This document shows, piece after piece, positions 16,797 through 23,948 of a stretch of DNA of 39,275 nucleotides. How positions within the stretch are numbered: position 1 is the first letter of the stretch; each line of letters starts with the position of its first letter. A model generated the notes under the pieces. That model saw nothing but the letters and a program-made list of their open reading frames with translations. It made no database searches and was not told the origin of the DNA. Location of the stretch: the NCBI GenBank assembly GCA_009772935.1, contig WOUR01000047.1:1-39275 (forward strand), in the 5' to 3' direction. This stretch comes from Rhodospirillaceae bacterium (lineage in GTDB: Bacteria > Pseudomonadota > Alphaproteobacteria > Reyranellales > Reyranellaceae). A program made the translations under genes and the position numbers.

Positions 16797-17450
16797 TTGG
16801 ACGAGCCCGCTAACCCCTTGATCGATAACGCTTCCCGGCGCCTTCCGGGCTGGTCCATGCTGGCCTTCCTGGTCGTCGCGCCGCTGATCGGGCTGGTCGC
16901 TTTCTGGCTTTTGCCCGAACGAACCAACCTGTCGGTGCTGGCCACCTTCTTCGGCACCTGCCTCTTGGCCCTCTTCATTGCCGTCCTGCCGCTGGGCCGG
17001 GACGCGCCGTCCGCCCTGGGTTTGCGACCCGTCGGCGGGCGCCCGATCGTCCTGGCGGTGCTCGGCACCACGGTCCTGTCCTTCGTCGTCAGCCAGCTGG
17101 GGCCCCAGCCCGAGGGGGTGCGGGAGGTCACGCAGGGCCTGCAGGGAGTCCAGGCGCTGCAGACCCTGGCCGTGCTGGGCCTGCTGGCCCCGATCGCAGA
17201 GGAACTGGTCTTTCGCGGCCTGCTCTATGGCTGGCTGGCCGGGCGCTGGAGCAATCTCGTCGCCTTCGTGCTCAGTTCGCTGGCCTTTGCCGCCGCCCAT
17301 ACAGAGCCCCTGCACATTCTCATGGTGCTGCCGCTGGGCTTCTGGTTCGGCTGGCTGCGCTGGCGCACCGGCTCGCTGGTCCCGACGATCGTGGCGCACA
17401 TCATCAACAACACGATCGCGGTGTCGGCGGCGGCGTTCCTCAGTCCCTGA
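16797..17450 (+). CDS. CPBP family intramembrane metalloprotease
   Basis: The 217-residue membrane protein has about six hydrophobic helices. Its CPBP/Abi domain (about 120-210) contains the signature motifs EELVFRGLLYGWLAGRW (EExxxR), AFAAAHTE with the motif-2 histidine and HIINNTIAV (HxxxN). These form the glutamate/histidine active site known from Rce1-type proteases. The substrate is unknown. The start is TTG 16797 with AGGAG upstream; ATG 16857 would cut off the short N-terminal cytoplasmic part. It is divergent from ffh across 146 bp. Confidence 0.88.
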   Translation: MDEPANPLIDNASRRLPGWSMLAFLVVAPLIGLVAFWLLPERTNLSVLATFFGTCLLALFIAVLPLGRDAPSALGLRPVGGRPIVLAVLGTTVLSFVVSQLGPQPEGVREVTQGLQGVQALQTLAVLGLLAPIAEELVFRGLLYGWLAGRWSNLVAFVLSSLAFAAAHTEPLHILMVLPLGFWFGWLRWRTGSLVPTIVAHIINNTIAVSAAAFLSP

Positions 17451-17498
17451 GAAGGGCGCTGGCCAACCGAAGTTCCTGCTATCAGTGGACTGATACAT

Positions 17499-17531
17499 AT
17501 CCTGGGTGTATATTATTTATACACCCAGGAT
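17499..17531. promoter_or_regulatory. 14-bp perfect palindrome, probable AbiEi operator/promoter
   Basis: ATCCTGGGTGTATA (17499-17512) and TATACACCCAGGAT (17518-17531) pair perfectly around a five-base TTATT spacer. The element lies 12 bp upstream of the antitoxin start in an AT-rich island. A plausible promoter, TGGACT (17486-17491) with 17 bp to TATATT (17509-17514), places the -10 box inside the palindrome. AbiEi antitoxins are known to repress their own promoter by binding inverted repeats, so this is probably the operator. Confidence 0.75.
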
Positions 17532-17543
17532 GAGTTTCAAACC

Positions 17544-18155
17544 ATGGATCGATCCTCCCAACGCGACCGCCTCGCGGTCTTCCTTCAGAGCCACCCGATC
17601 GTGCGCGCCTACGAACTGCGGGAGGCCGGCGTATCGGCGCCCGCCATCTCGCGGGCTGTGGCGGCTGGGAGGCTCGTCAGGATTACCCGCGGGCTCTATC
17701 GGCGGGTGGACGTCGAACTGTCTGCCGACCAGTCGCTGGCGGAGGCATCCAAGCTGGTGCCGAAGGGAGTGATCGCTCTGACATCGGCGCTTGCCTTCCA
17801 TGAGCTGACCGACCAGATGCCGAGAAAGGTCTGGGTCGCGATCAGTCCGCGCGACTGGGCGCCTGTCACCTCCTATCCGCCCATTCGAATCACCGAATTT
17901 CCCGAGAAGTACATGGCGCAGGGCGTCGAGAAGCATCGGATTTCCGGGGTCGATGTCCCGGTATTTTCGGTGGCGAAGACGCTTGCCGACGTATTTCGCA
18001 GCCGGGCGGTCGATCGCTCGATTGCCATCGAAGCGCTGCGCGCCGCGCTACGCACCCGAAGGGCGACGCCCTCGGAGATCGTGCAGGCAGCCCAAAGTGG
18101 CGGCGCGTGGAAGGTCATGCGTCCCTATCTGGAAGCTCTGGCGTCCGATGGCTGA
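17544..18155 (+). CDS. abiEi: AbiEi-type antitoxin / transcriptional regulator (type IV toxin-antitoxin)
   Basis: The 203-residue protein has an N-terminal winged helix (about 5-55: RDRLAVFLQSHPIVRAYELR, SAPAISRAVAAGRLVRITRGLY) followed by the AbiEi antitoxin domain (about 60-200) with ALTSALAFHELTDQMP, VWVAISPRDW and VPVFSVAKTLADVFR. In AbiE systems this protein represses the operon and counters the nucleotidyltransferase toxin without stable binding to it. It overlaps the toxin gene by eight bases and is preceded by a perfect 14-bp palindrome. It is less GC-biased than its housekeeping neighbours, consistent with an accessory origin. Confidence 0.88.
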   Translation: MDRSSQRDRLAVFLQSHPIVRAYELREAGVSAPAISRAVAAGRLVRITRGLYRRVDVELSADQSLAEASKLVPKGVIALTSALAFHELTDQMPRKVWVAISPRDWAPVTSYPPIRITEFPEKYMAQGVEKHRISGVDVPVFSVAKTLADVFRSRAVDRSIAIEALRAALRTRRATPSEIVQAAQSGGAWKVMRPYLEALASDG

Positions 18156-19023
18156 CGGGCGGCGGACTTCCGCGGCGTCGATCAGGCAGCGTCTGCTCGA
18201 CGTCGCGCGCGCCGAAGGCCGGGTCCATGAAGTCGTGCTGGTGAGATACGCGCTCGAGCGGCTGCTCTATCGCCTGTCCATCTCCCCGCATCGCGACCGC
18301 TTCGCGCTGAAAGGCGGAATGCTCGTGAGCCAATGGATCGATGGAGGCCATCGGGAGACGCGAGACGCCGACTTTCTCGGTTTCGGAGACTCCAGGCCCG
18401 ATGATCTCAAGGCTGCTTTTGCAGAGATCATGGCTATCGGCACCGACGATGCCCTCGCATTCGACGTAGGTGCGCTGCGCGCAGATCAGATCCGCGAAGG
18501 GATGGATTATGGGGGCATCCGCCTCAGAACGACGGCTTACCTCGACAGAACGCGCATTCCGGTGACCGTGGACATCGGCTTCGGTGACGCCGTTGCGCCG
18601 AAGCTTGAGCCGCTGAACTATCGCTCTCTTCTGGGAATGGAAGAGCCTTTCATTCAGGCCTATCCGCCGGCGGCTGTCGTCGCCGAGAAATTCCAGGCGA
18701 TTGTCGCTCTTGGCATGATCAACGGGCGTATGAAGGACTACCATGATCTCTGGGCCCTTCCGAAGGTGCTCGATATCCGCGCGCCCGATCTCGACGCTGC
18801 GATCAGCGCAACCTTCGACCGCAGGAAGACCGCAATACCATTGGCTCGCCCTGATGGCCTTTCGCAGGCCTTCGTCGACGATGCGGCAAGGCGGCGCCAG
18901 TGGCGAAACTATGCGCTCTCCATCGGCCTCGACACAGTTTCGCTGGCCGAGGTCGTGGACGCGGTATGGGAGCTCGTCGGTCCGTCATGCCTACGTCTGA
19001 CTTCCGTGGCAGATGGTCAGTGA
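18148..19023 (+). CDS. abiEii: AbiEii-type nucleotidyltransferase toxin
   Basis: The 291-residue protein belongs to the AbiEii/AbiGii family of DNA-polymerase-beta-fold toxins, which use nucleotides to block growth during phage infection. It shows FALKGGMLVSQWI (about 53-65) and RETRDADFLGFG (about 70-81), whose DxD pair binds metal. VVAEKFQAIVALGMINGRMKD and YHDLWAL follow (about 175-205), with the conserved Lys/Asp. ATG 18148 overlaps the antitoxin stop by eight bases; the frame is open for a further 65 codons inside the antitoxin gene, which is not used. All key motifs are present, so it is probably active. Confidence 0.88.
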   Translation: MADGRRTSAASIRQRLLDVARAEGRVHEVVLVRYALERLLYRLSISPHRDRFALKGGMLVSQWIDGGHRETRDADFLGFGDSRPDDLKAAFAEIMAIGTDDALAFDVGALRADQIREGMDYGGIRLRTTAYLDRTRIPVTVDIGFGDAVAPKLEPLNYRSLLGMEEPFIQAYPPAAVVAEKFQAIVALGMINGRMKDYHDLWALPKVLDIRAPDLDAAISATFDRRKTAIPLARPDGLSQAFVDDAARRRQWRNYALSIGLDTVSLAEVVDAVWELVGPSCLRLTSVADGQ

Positions 19024-19030
19024 CGGACCG
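18978..19030 (+). terminator. Inverted repeat spanning the toxin stop
   Basis: CGGTCCGTCA (18978-18987) and TGACGGACCG (19021-19030) pair perfectly over 10 bases with a 33-base loop; the second arm includes the AbiEii stop codon. It lies between converging genes and may end transcription, although there is no T-run. Its boundary position may also mark the end of the inserted module. Confidence 0.4.
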
Positions 19031-19053
19031 TCGTTTCTGCGAAAGGGGCGTCG

Positions 19054-19656
19054 TCAGGACGCGAGCTTGCGCTCGACGAAGTCGAGCCGGTCCTGGCCCC
19101 AGAAGATCTCGCCGTCGATGACGTAGGAGGGCGCGCCGAACACGCCCTGCGAAATCGCGTGCTTGGTGTAGGCCTCGCGCTTCTCGGCGATGCCCGACGC
19201 TTCGCTGGCCTTCAGGACGGCGGCACCGTCGAGACCGCACCCGTCGATGATCGCCTGGAGGGTCGGCAGGTCGCCGGTGTTCTTCTCCTCGGCCCACAGG
19301 CCGGTCAGCACCGCATGCGCGACCTTGACCGCGTCCGCCATGCGGCCCTCCTCGCGGAGCGCGATCACGCACTTGGCGGCGGGCACCTCGTTGGCGGGAA
19401 AGAACCTGGGCTCGAGCGTGGTCTTGACGCCGAGATGGTCGCGCCAGCGCTTCAGCTCCATCATGCGATAGGCCTGACGCTGTGGCGCGCGCTTGGGCAG
19501 GGGCAGGCCGCCCGACACCGCGAAGACCGAGCCGAAATCGACCGGCCAGATCGTGACCGTCGCGCCATGCTTCTTCACCATGGCCTCGAAGCGCGCGGAC
19601 CCGAGATAGGTCCACGGCGAATTCAGCGAAACGTAGTAGTCGACGTGCTTGCCCAT
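19054..19656 (-). CDS. 2-hydroxychromene-2-carboxylate isomerase family protein
   Basis: This 200-residue DsbA-fold protein of the kappa-class GST/HCCA isomerase family has VDYYVSLNSPWTYLGSARF at the N terminus with the active Ser-Pro motif in place of CxxC. A helical insert follows, then FGAPSYVIDGEIFWGQDRLDF near the C terminus, the cis-Pro loop and signature end. Known members isomerise aromatic ring-cleavage intermediates with glutathione. No aromatic degradation genes lie nearby, so the substrate is uncertain. The neighbouring glycosyltransferase-like gene starts only 23 bp away on the other strand. Confidence 0.88.
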   Translation of the reverse strand: MGKHVDYYVSLNSPWTYLGSARFEAMVKKHGATVTIWPVDFGSVFAVSGGLPLPKRAPQRQAYRMMELKRWRDHLGVKTTLEPRFFPANEVPAAKCVIALREEGRMADAVKVAHAVLTGLWAEEKNTGDLPTLQAIIDGCGLDGAAVLKASEASGIAEKREAYTKHAISQGVFGAPSYVIDGEIFWGQDRLDFVERKLAS

Positions 19657-19679
19657 GAGTTCCCCCGGAAAGGCGTTGG

Positions 19680-20627
19680 TTGGCGCGGACTGTGGCGCAA
19701 AGCCCGTCGATACGCCATCTTCGCAAGGTGAGCGGCCATCCCGATTCTCAGCGAGCCATCGCCATCACCGGCGGCGATGCCGCTTATTTCGACCTGATGC
19801 GCGACTGCATCGAGTCCCTGCAGGAGACGGGGGAGGGCCAGGCGCTGGCGCTGGGCGTCCTCGATTGCGGACTGACGGAGGAGCAGCGCGACTGGTGCCG
19901 CGAACGCGGCGCCACCCTGGTGGTGCCGCAGTGGGATTTCGACTTTCCCGGCCGCGAGTCTTTGAAGGACGGCTACAAGGCGCTGACGGCCCGGCCGTTC
20001 CTGCCGCGCTATTTCCCGGGCTTCGACCTCTATCTGTGGATCGACGGCGACTGCTGGGTGCAGCAGGGCGACGCGGTCGCCCTGTTCCTCGCCGCCGCGC
20101 GCACCGGCGCGCTGGCGGTGGCGCCCGAGATCCACCGCTCGATGCGGCACTACCGCCATGCTTGGCAGGAATTCTCCTCGATCAACGGCGCGGCGTTCGA
20201 AGCCTGCTTCGACCGGGAAACGGCCGAGCGGCTGATCCGCTACCCGCTGATCAACGCCGGTGTCTTTGCGCTCGCGGCCGAGGCGCCGCACTGGCAGGGC
20301 TGGGCGAAGCTGCTCGGCGAGGCGCTGCAGCGCTCGACGAACATGACGGACCAGGTCGCGCTCAACGTGCTGGTCTATGACCGCGGCTTCTCCTGCGAGC
20401 CGCTGCCCAGCCGCTGCAACTGGCCGGTCCATCACGCCACGCCGGCCTGGGATGCCGGGCGCGGCCTGTTCGTCGAGCCGGCCATGCCCTACGAGGCGCT
20501 CGGCATCCTGCATCTCACGATCTATACCAAGCGCTTTCCGACGCTCGACGTGCGCGAGATCGGCGGGGCGCGCCCCGGCCAGGTCCGGGCGCGCTCGTTG
20601 CGCTGGCCCGGCCGAACCGCCATATAG
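19680..20627 (+). CDS. Glycosyltransferase-like protein of unknown role
   Basis: The protein has up to 315 residues. AIAITGGDAAYFDLMRDCIES begins a Rossmann-like domain. YFPGFDLYLWIDGDCWVQQGD holds a DGD motif like the metal-binding DxD of GT-A enzymes. GALAVAPEIHRSM and LINAGVFALAAEAPHW resemble the acceptor side of GT8-type folds. There is no signal peptide. The start is uncertain: TTG 19680 has GGAAAGG upstream, while GTG 19728 gives a tighter N terminus. It ends six bases before dapF and is probably co-transcribed. I do not recognise a specific substrate. Confidence 0.72.
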   Translation: MARTVAQSPSIRHLRKVSGHPDSQRAIAITGGDAAYFDLMRDCIESLQETGEGQALALGVLDCGLTEEQRDWCRERGATLVVPQWDFDFPGRESLKDGYKALTARPFLPRYFPGFDLYLWIDGDCWVQQGDAVALFLAAARTGALAVAPEIHRSMRHYRHAWQEFSSINGAAFEACFDRETAERLIRYPLINAGVFALAAEAPHWQGWAKLLGEALQRSTNMTDQVALNVLVYDRGFSCEPLPSRCNWPVHHATPAWDAGRGLFVEPAMPYEALGILHLTIYTKRFPTLDVREIGGARPGQVRARSLRWPGRTAI

Positions 20628-20633
20628 CGCCGC

Positions 20634-21482
20634 ATGGCCGGAACGCCGTTCCTCAAGATGCACGGGCTGGGCAACGACTTCGTCGTGCTCGACGCGCGCT
20701 TGCATGCGCTCGATCTGACGGTGCCGCGCCGGCGCGCCATTGCCGACCGCCGCCTGGGCGTCGGTTGCGACCAGCTCATCGTGCTGGAGCCGCCGACCGA
20801 ATCCGACGCCGACGTCTTCATGCGCATCTACAATCCCGACGGGTCGGAGGCGCAGGCCTGCGGCAACGCCACGCGCTGCGTCGCCTCGGTGGTGATGGAC
20901 GAGCGCAAGTCGGACGATGTGACGATCCAGACGGTCGCCGGCCTGCTCGAATCGCAGAAGGTCGGACGTGGGGCCAACGGCCTGCCGGTGATCTCCGTCG
21001 ACATGGGGCTGGTGCGCATGGACTGGCGCGAAATACCGGTCGCGAAGGCCTGCGACACCAAACACATGCCGGTCGGACTCGGGCCCCTGCAGGACCCGGT
21101 CGGCACCAATGTCGGCAATCCGCACGCGACCTTCTTCGTCGACGACCTCGCCGCGATCCCGATCACAGAGCTCGGTCCGAAGATCGAGCACGATCCGTTC
21201 TTTCCCGAGCGCGTGAATGTCGGCGTGGCGCAGATCATCGGCGAGAACAAGCTGAAGCTCAGCGTCTGGGAGCGCGGCGCGGGCCTGACGCTCGCCTGCG
21301 GCTCGGGCGCCTGCGCGGCCGGTGTTGCCGCCGCGCGGCGCGGCCTCACGGGGCGCAAGGTCGACGTCGTCGTCGAGCACGGCACGCTTACCATCGAGTG
21401 GCTGCGCGACGACCATGTGTCGATGACCGGCGGCATCGCGCTCGCCTACAGGGGCGAACTCGACCGCTCCCTGCTTTCCTGA
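20634..21482 (+). CDS. dapF: Diaminopimelate epimerase
   Basis: It converts LL- to meso-diaminopimelate for lysine and peptidoglycan synthesis. The 282-residue protein is full length, with two mirror-image domains. Catalytic cysteines lie in AQACGNATRCVAS (about 78-90) and LACGSGACAAGVAAAR (about 221-236). KMHGLGNDFVVLDAR is the family beginning and NVGNPHATFFVDD the central substrate loop. It precedes ftsY by nine bases. Confidence 0.98.
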   Translation: MAGTPFLKMHGLGNDFVVLDARLHALDLTVPRRRAIADRRLGVGCDQLIVLEPPTESDADVFMRIYNPDGSEAQACGNATRCVASVVMDERKSDDVTIQTVAGLLESQKVGRGANGLPVISVDMGLVRMDWREIPVAKACDTKHMPVGLGPLQDPVGTNVGNPHATFFVDDLAAIPITELGPKIEHDPFFPERVNVGVAQIIGENKLKLSVWERGAGLTLACGSGACAAGVAAARRGLTGRKVDVVVEHGTLTIEWLRDDHVSMTGGIALAYRGELDRSLLS

Positions 21483-21491
21483 GGTGCCGCG

Positions 21492-22676
21492 GTGAGCGAG
21501 ACGGAACCCGAGAAGAAGGGCTGGTTTGCGCGGTTGCGCTCCAAGGTGGCACCGACCGTCGAGCCGCCGAAGCCGGCCGAACCCGAGGTCGCGCAACCTG
21601 AACCGGTAGAGCCGGCCGTCGCGGCCGAGCCCGAGTTGCCGGCCGCTCCGCCCCCGATCGAAGCGGCGCCGGTACCCGAGCCGGTCCCCGTCGAAGTGGT
21701 GGCCGAGAAGGAACCCGAGGTCGAGAAGCCCGAGCCCGAGAAGCCCGAGCCCGAGAAGAAAGGCTGGCTGTCGCGTCTGCGCGAGGGCCTCTCGAAGTCG
21801 ACCCGGAAGGTCGCCGAGAGCATCACCAGCCTCTTCACCAAGAAGAAGCTCGACCAGCAGACGCTCGACGATCTCGAGGATGTGCTGATCCAGGCCGATC
21901 TCGGCGTCACCGTCGCCGGCCGGCTCGTGGCCAAGCTGAGCAAGGAACGTTTCGGCAAGGAAGTCACCGACGAGGAAGTGCGCGCGGCCTTTGCCGAGGA
22001 TATCGCGGAGATCCTGCAGCCGGTCGCCGTGCCCCTCACCATTGACGCTTCGCGCAAGCCGCATGTCGTGCTGGTGGTCGGCGTGAACGGCAGCGGCAAG
22101 ACCACGACCATCGCCAAGCTGGCCGGCCTCTACAAGGGCGAGGGCCGTTCGGTGATGCTGGCGGCGGGCGACACATTCCGTGCCGCCGCCGTGGAGCAGC
22201 TCAAGGTCTGGGGCGACCGCGCCGGCGTGCCGGTCGTGTCGAAGCAGACCGGCGCCGACGCCGCGGGCCTCGCCTACGAGGCGCTGGAGCGGGCGCGCGC
22301 CGAGAAGACCGACGTGCTGCTGATCGACACCGCCGGCCGCCTGCACAACAAGACCAACCTGATGGAAGAGCTCGCGAAGATCGTGCGCGTCATCCGCAAG
22401 CTCGATCCCGAGGCGCCGCATTCCTGCCTGCTGGTGCTCGACGCGACCACCGGCCAGAACGCCCACGCCCAGGTCGAGACCTTCAAGACGATGTCGCCGG
22501 TCGATGCGCTGGTCGTCACCAAGCTCGACGGCAGCGCCAAGGGCGGCGTGCTGGTGGCGCTGGCCGAGAAGTTCAAGCTGCCGGTCGTGGCGATCGGTGT
22601 CGGCGAGGGCATCGACGATCTTCAGCCGTTCGAGGCTCGCGCCTTCGCGCGCAGTTTGATGGGATTGCCGGCATGA
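21492..22676 (+). CDS. ftsY: Signal recognition particle receptor FtsY
   Basis: This membrane-associated GTPase receives the SRP-ribosome complex. Residues 1-95 form an acidic, Pro/Glu-rich A domain. The NG domain follows with GVNGSGKTTTIAKLAGLY (about 197-214), AAGDTFRAAAVEQL, LLIDTAGRLHNKTNLM and TKLDGSAKGG. The motif EKKGW-x-x-RLR occurs twice, at about 7-15 and again before the N domain, so both membrane-targeting helices are present. The GTG start has GAGGTG upstream. Its stop overlaps yciB by four bases. Confidence 0.98.
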   Translation: MSETEPEKKGWFARLRSKVAPTVEPPKPAEPEVAQPEPVEPAVAAEPELPAAPPPIEAAPVPEPVPVEVVAEKEPEVEKPEPEKPEPEKKGWLSRLREGLSKSTRKVAESITSLFTKKKLDQQTLDDLEDVLIQADLGVTVAGRLVAKLSKERFGKEVTDEEVRAAFAEDIAEILQPVAVPLTIDASRKPHVVLVVGVNGSGKTTTIAKLAGLYKGEGRSVMLAAGDTFRAAAVEQLKVWGDRAGVPVVSKQTGADAAGLAYEALERARAEKTDVLLIDTAGRLHNKTNLMEELAKIVRVIRKLDPEAPHSCLLVLDATTGQNAHAQVETFKTMSPVDALVVTKLDGSAKGGVLVALAEKFKLPVVAIGVGEGIDDLQPFEARAFARSLMGLPA

Positions 22677-23269
22677 GCGAGAAGAGCGGCGACGACAACG
22701 GCATGCGCCGGCTCTACGCCACGGCGCTGGAGCTCGGGCCGCTGGTCCTGTTCTTCGCAGCCAACGGGCGCTGGGGCATCTACTGGGGCACCGGCCTCTT
22801 CATCGTCGCGACCGCGGTCGCGCTGCCCTGCTACCGCTGGCTGGAGAAGCGCTGGCCGGTCATGCCGCTGGTCGGCGGTTTCTTCGTGCTGGTGTTCGGC
22901 GGCCTCACCATCTGGCTGCAGGACGACACCTTCATCAAGCTGAAGCCCACGATCGTGAACTGCCTGTTCGCCGTCATCCTGGGGGGTGGACTCGTGCTGT
23001 TCAAGAAGCCGCTGCTCAAGCCGCTGTTCGGTGCCGCCTTCAGGCTGACCGACGAGGGCTGGTACCAGCTCACGATGCGCTGGACGGTGTTCTTCTTCGT
23101 GCTGGCCATCGTCAACGAAGTGATGTGGCGCAACTTCCCGACCGACACGTGGATCGCCAGCAAGATGTTCCTCAGCTTCCCGCTGACTCTCGTCTTCGCG
23201 TTCCTGCAGGTCCCGCTGCTCAAGAAGTATTGGGACGGCGACGACAATCCCTTCGCCCGCGGCAGCTGA
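22673..23269 (+). CDS. yciB: Inner membrane septation protein YciB/IspZ
   Basis: The 198-residue polytopic protein has about five membrane helices (LELGPLVLFFAANGRWG, GLFIVATAVALPCYRWLE, MPLVGGFFVLVFGGLTIWLQDDTFIKLKPT, WTVFFFVLAIVNEVMWRNF, SFPLTLVFAFLQVPLLKKYW). The strongly conserved block TIWLQDDTFIKLKPTIVNC and the Asn-Glu-Val-x-Trp-Arg motif identify YciB. Family members interact with division and envelope proteins. ATGA overlap with ftsY; a hairpin follows the stop. Confidence 0.95.
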   Translation: MSEKSGDDNGMRRLYATALELGPLVLFFAANGRWGIYWGTGLFIVATAVALPCYRWLEKRWPVMPLVGGFFVLVFGGLTIWLQDDTFIKLKPTIVNCLFAVILGGGLVLFKKPLLKPLFGAAFRLTDEGWYQLTMRWTVFFFVLAIVNEVMWRNFPTDTWIASKMFLSFPLTLVFAFLQVPLLKKYWDGDDNPFARGS

Positions 23270-23279
23270 GCATCTCTAT

Positions 23280-23309
23280 TGGAGCGCACCACTCCAGTGG
23301 CGCGCTCCA
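23280..23309. terminator. Bidirectional terminator hairpin
   Basis: TGGAGCGCACCACT (23280-23293) and AGTGGCGCGCTCCA (23296-23309) pair over 14 bases with one mismatch and a tight loop. It lies between the convergent yciB and NUDIX genes, so it can serve both strands. Only short T-runs flank it. Confidence 0.7.
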
Positions 23310-23323
23310 TTGAGAAGTCTTTG

Positions 23324-23938
23324 TCAAACCCCCTCAGGCTTGCGCGGCGGCCACATGCGGGCGAGGTCGCCGGTGGGGTTGGAGTAGGTCGAGAAATCGG
23401 TCTTGTCGCGCGAGTCGTGGAAGTGCGCGAGCGCCCACACCACGGTCGGGAAGGCGAGCTGGTCCCACGGGATGTCGGCCCAGTCGACCAGTGCCACTTC
23501 CTCGCTTTCGACGCCGCAGGCGATGTCGGGCGTGACCAGCCGGGCGCGGTACATGATCTGCACCTGGCCGATGCGGGCCACACTGTACATCGCGAGCAGC
23601 CGGTCGATCTCGATGGTGGCGCACGCCTCTTCGAGCGCCTCGCGCCGGGCGGCCTGCTCGGTCGTCTCCCCGAGTTCCATGTAGCCGGCCGGCAGGGTCC
23701 AGAAGCCCTTGCGCGGCTCGATGGCGCGCTTGGCCAGCAGGATCTTGTCCTGCCCCTTGTCATCGCGCCACGTGCACACGGCGCCGGCGACGACCTTGGG
23801 GTTCTGGTAGTGGATGAACTCGCAGCGGCCGCAGACGAGCCGTTCGCGATTGTCGCCGTCGGGGACCCGCTTCTCGAAATGTTCGGGCGGATCCCACGGC
23901 AGGCGCGGGCGATCAGGTGGCGTTGTCGGGGCGCTCAT
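23324..23938 (-). CDS. NUDIX hydrolase with zinc-ribbon-like leader
   Basis: The 204-residue protein has a short zinc-ribbon-like segment with only two visible cysteines (LVCGRCEFIHYQNP, about 34-47), followed by a NUDIX domain. The NUDIX box is GYMELGETTEQAARREALEEACA, matching Gx5Ex7REUxEExGU except that the second Gly is Ala. The leader is the kind found in NudC-type NADH pyrophosphatases. It begins ten bases after pgk and is probably read from it. The substrate is not known. Confidence 0.9.
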   Translation of the reverse strand: MSAPTTPPDRPRLPWDPPEHFEKRVPDGDNRERLVCGRCEFIHYQNPKVVAGAVCTWRDDKGQDKILLAKRAIEPRKGFWTLPAGYMELGETTEQAARREALEEACATIEIDRLLAMYSVARIGQVQIMYRARLVTPDIACGVESEEVALVDWADIPWDQLAFPTVVWALAHFHDSRDKTDFSTYSNPTGDLARMWPPRKPEGV

Positions 23939-23948
23939 GGCGCCGACG

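Noticed and set aside
17506..17772. Short frame starting inside the AbiEi operator
   Set aside because: It overlaps the AbiEi gene in a different frame and contains the palindrome; no domain.
19623..22466. 947-codon minus-strand open frame over the glycosyltransferase-like gene, dapF and ftsY
   Set aside because: It has low-complexity His/Arg/Gly-rich composition and no domain, and it lies opposite genes with clear catalytic motifs. It is an artefact of high-GC codon use.
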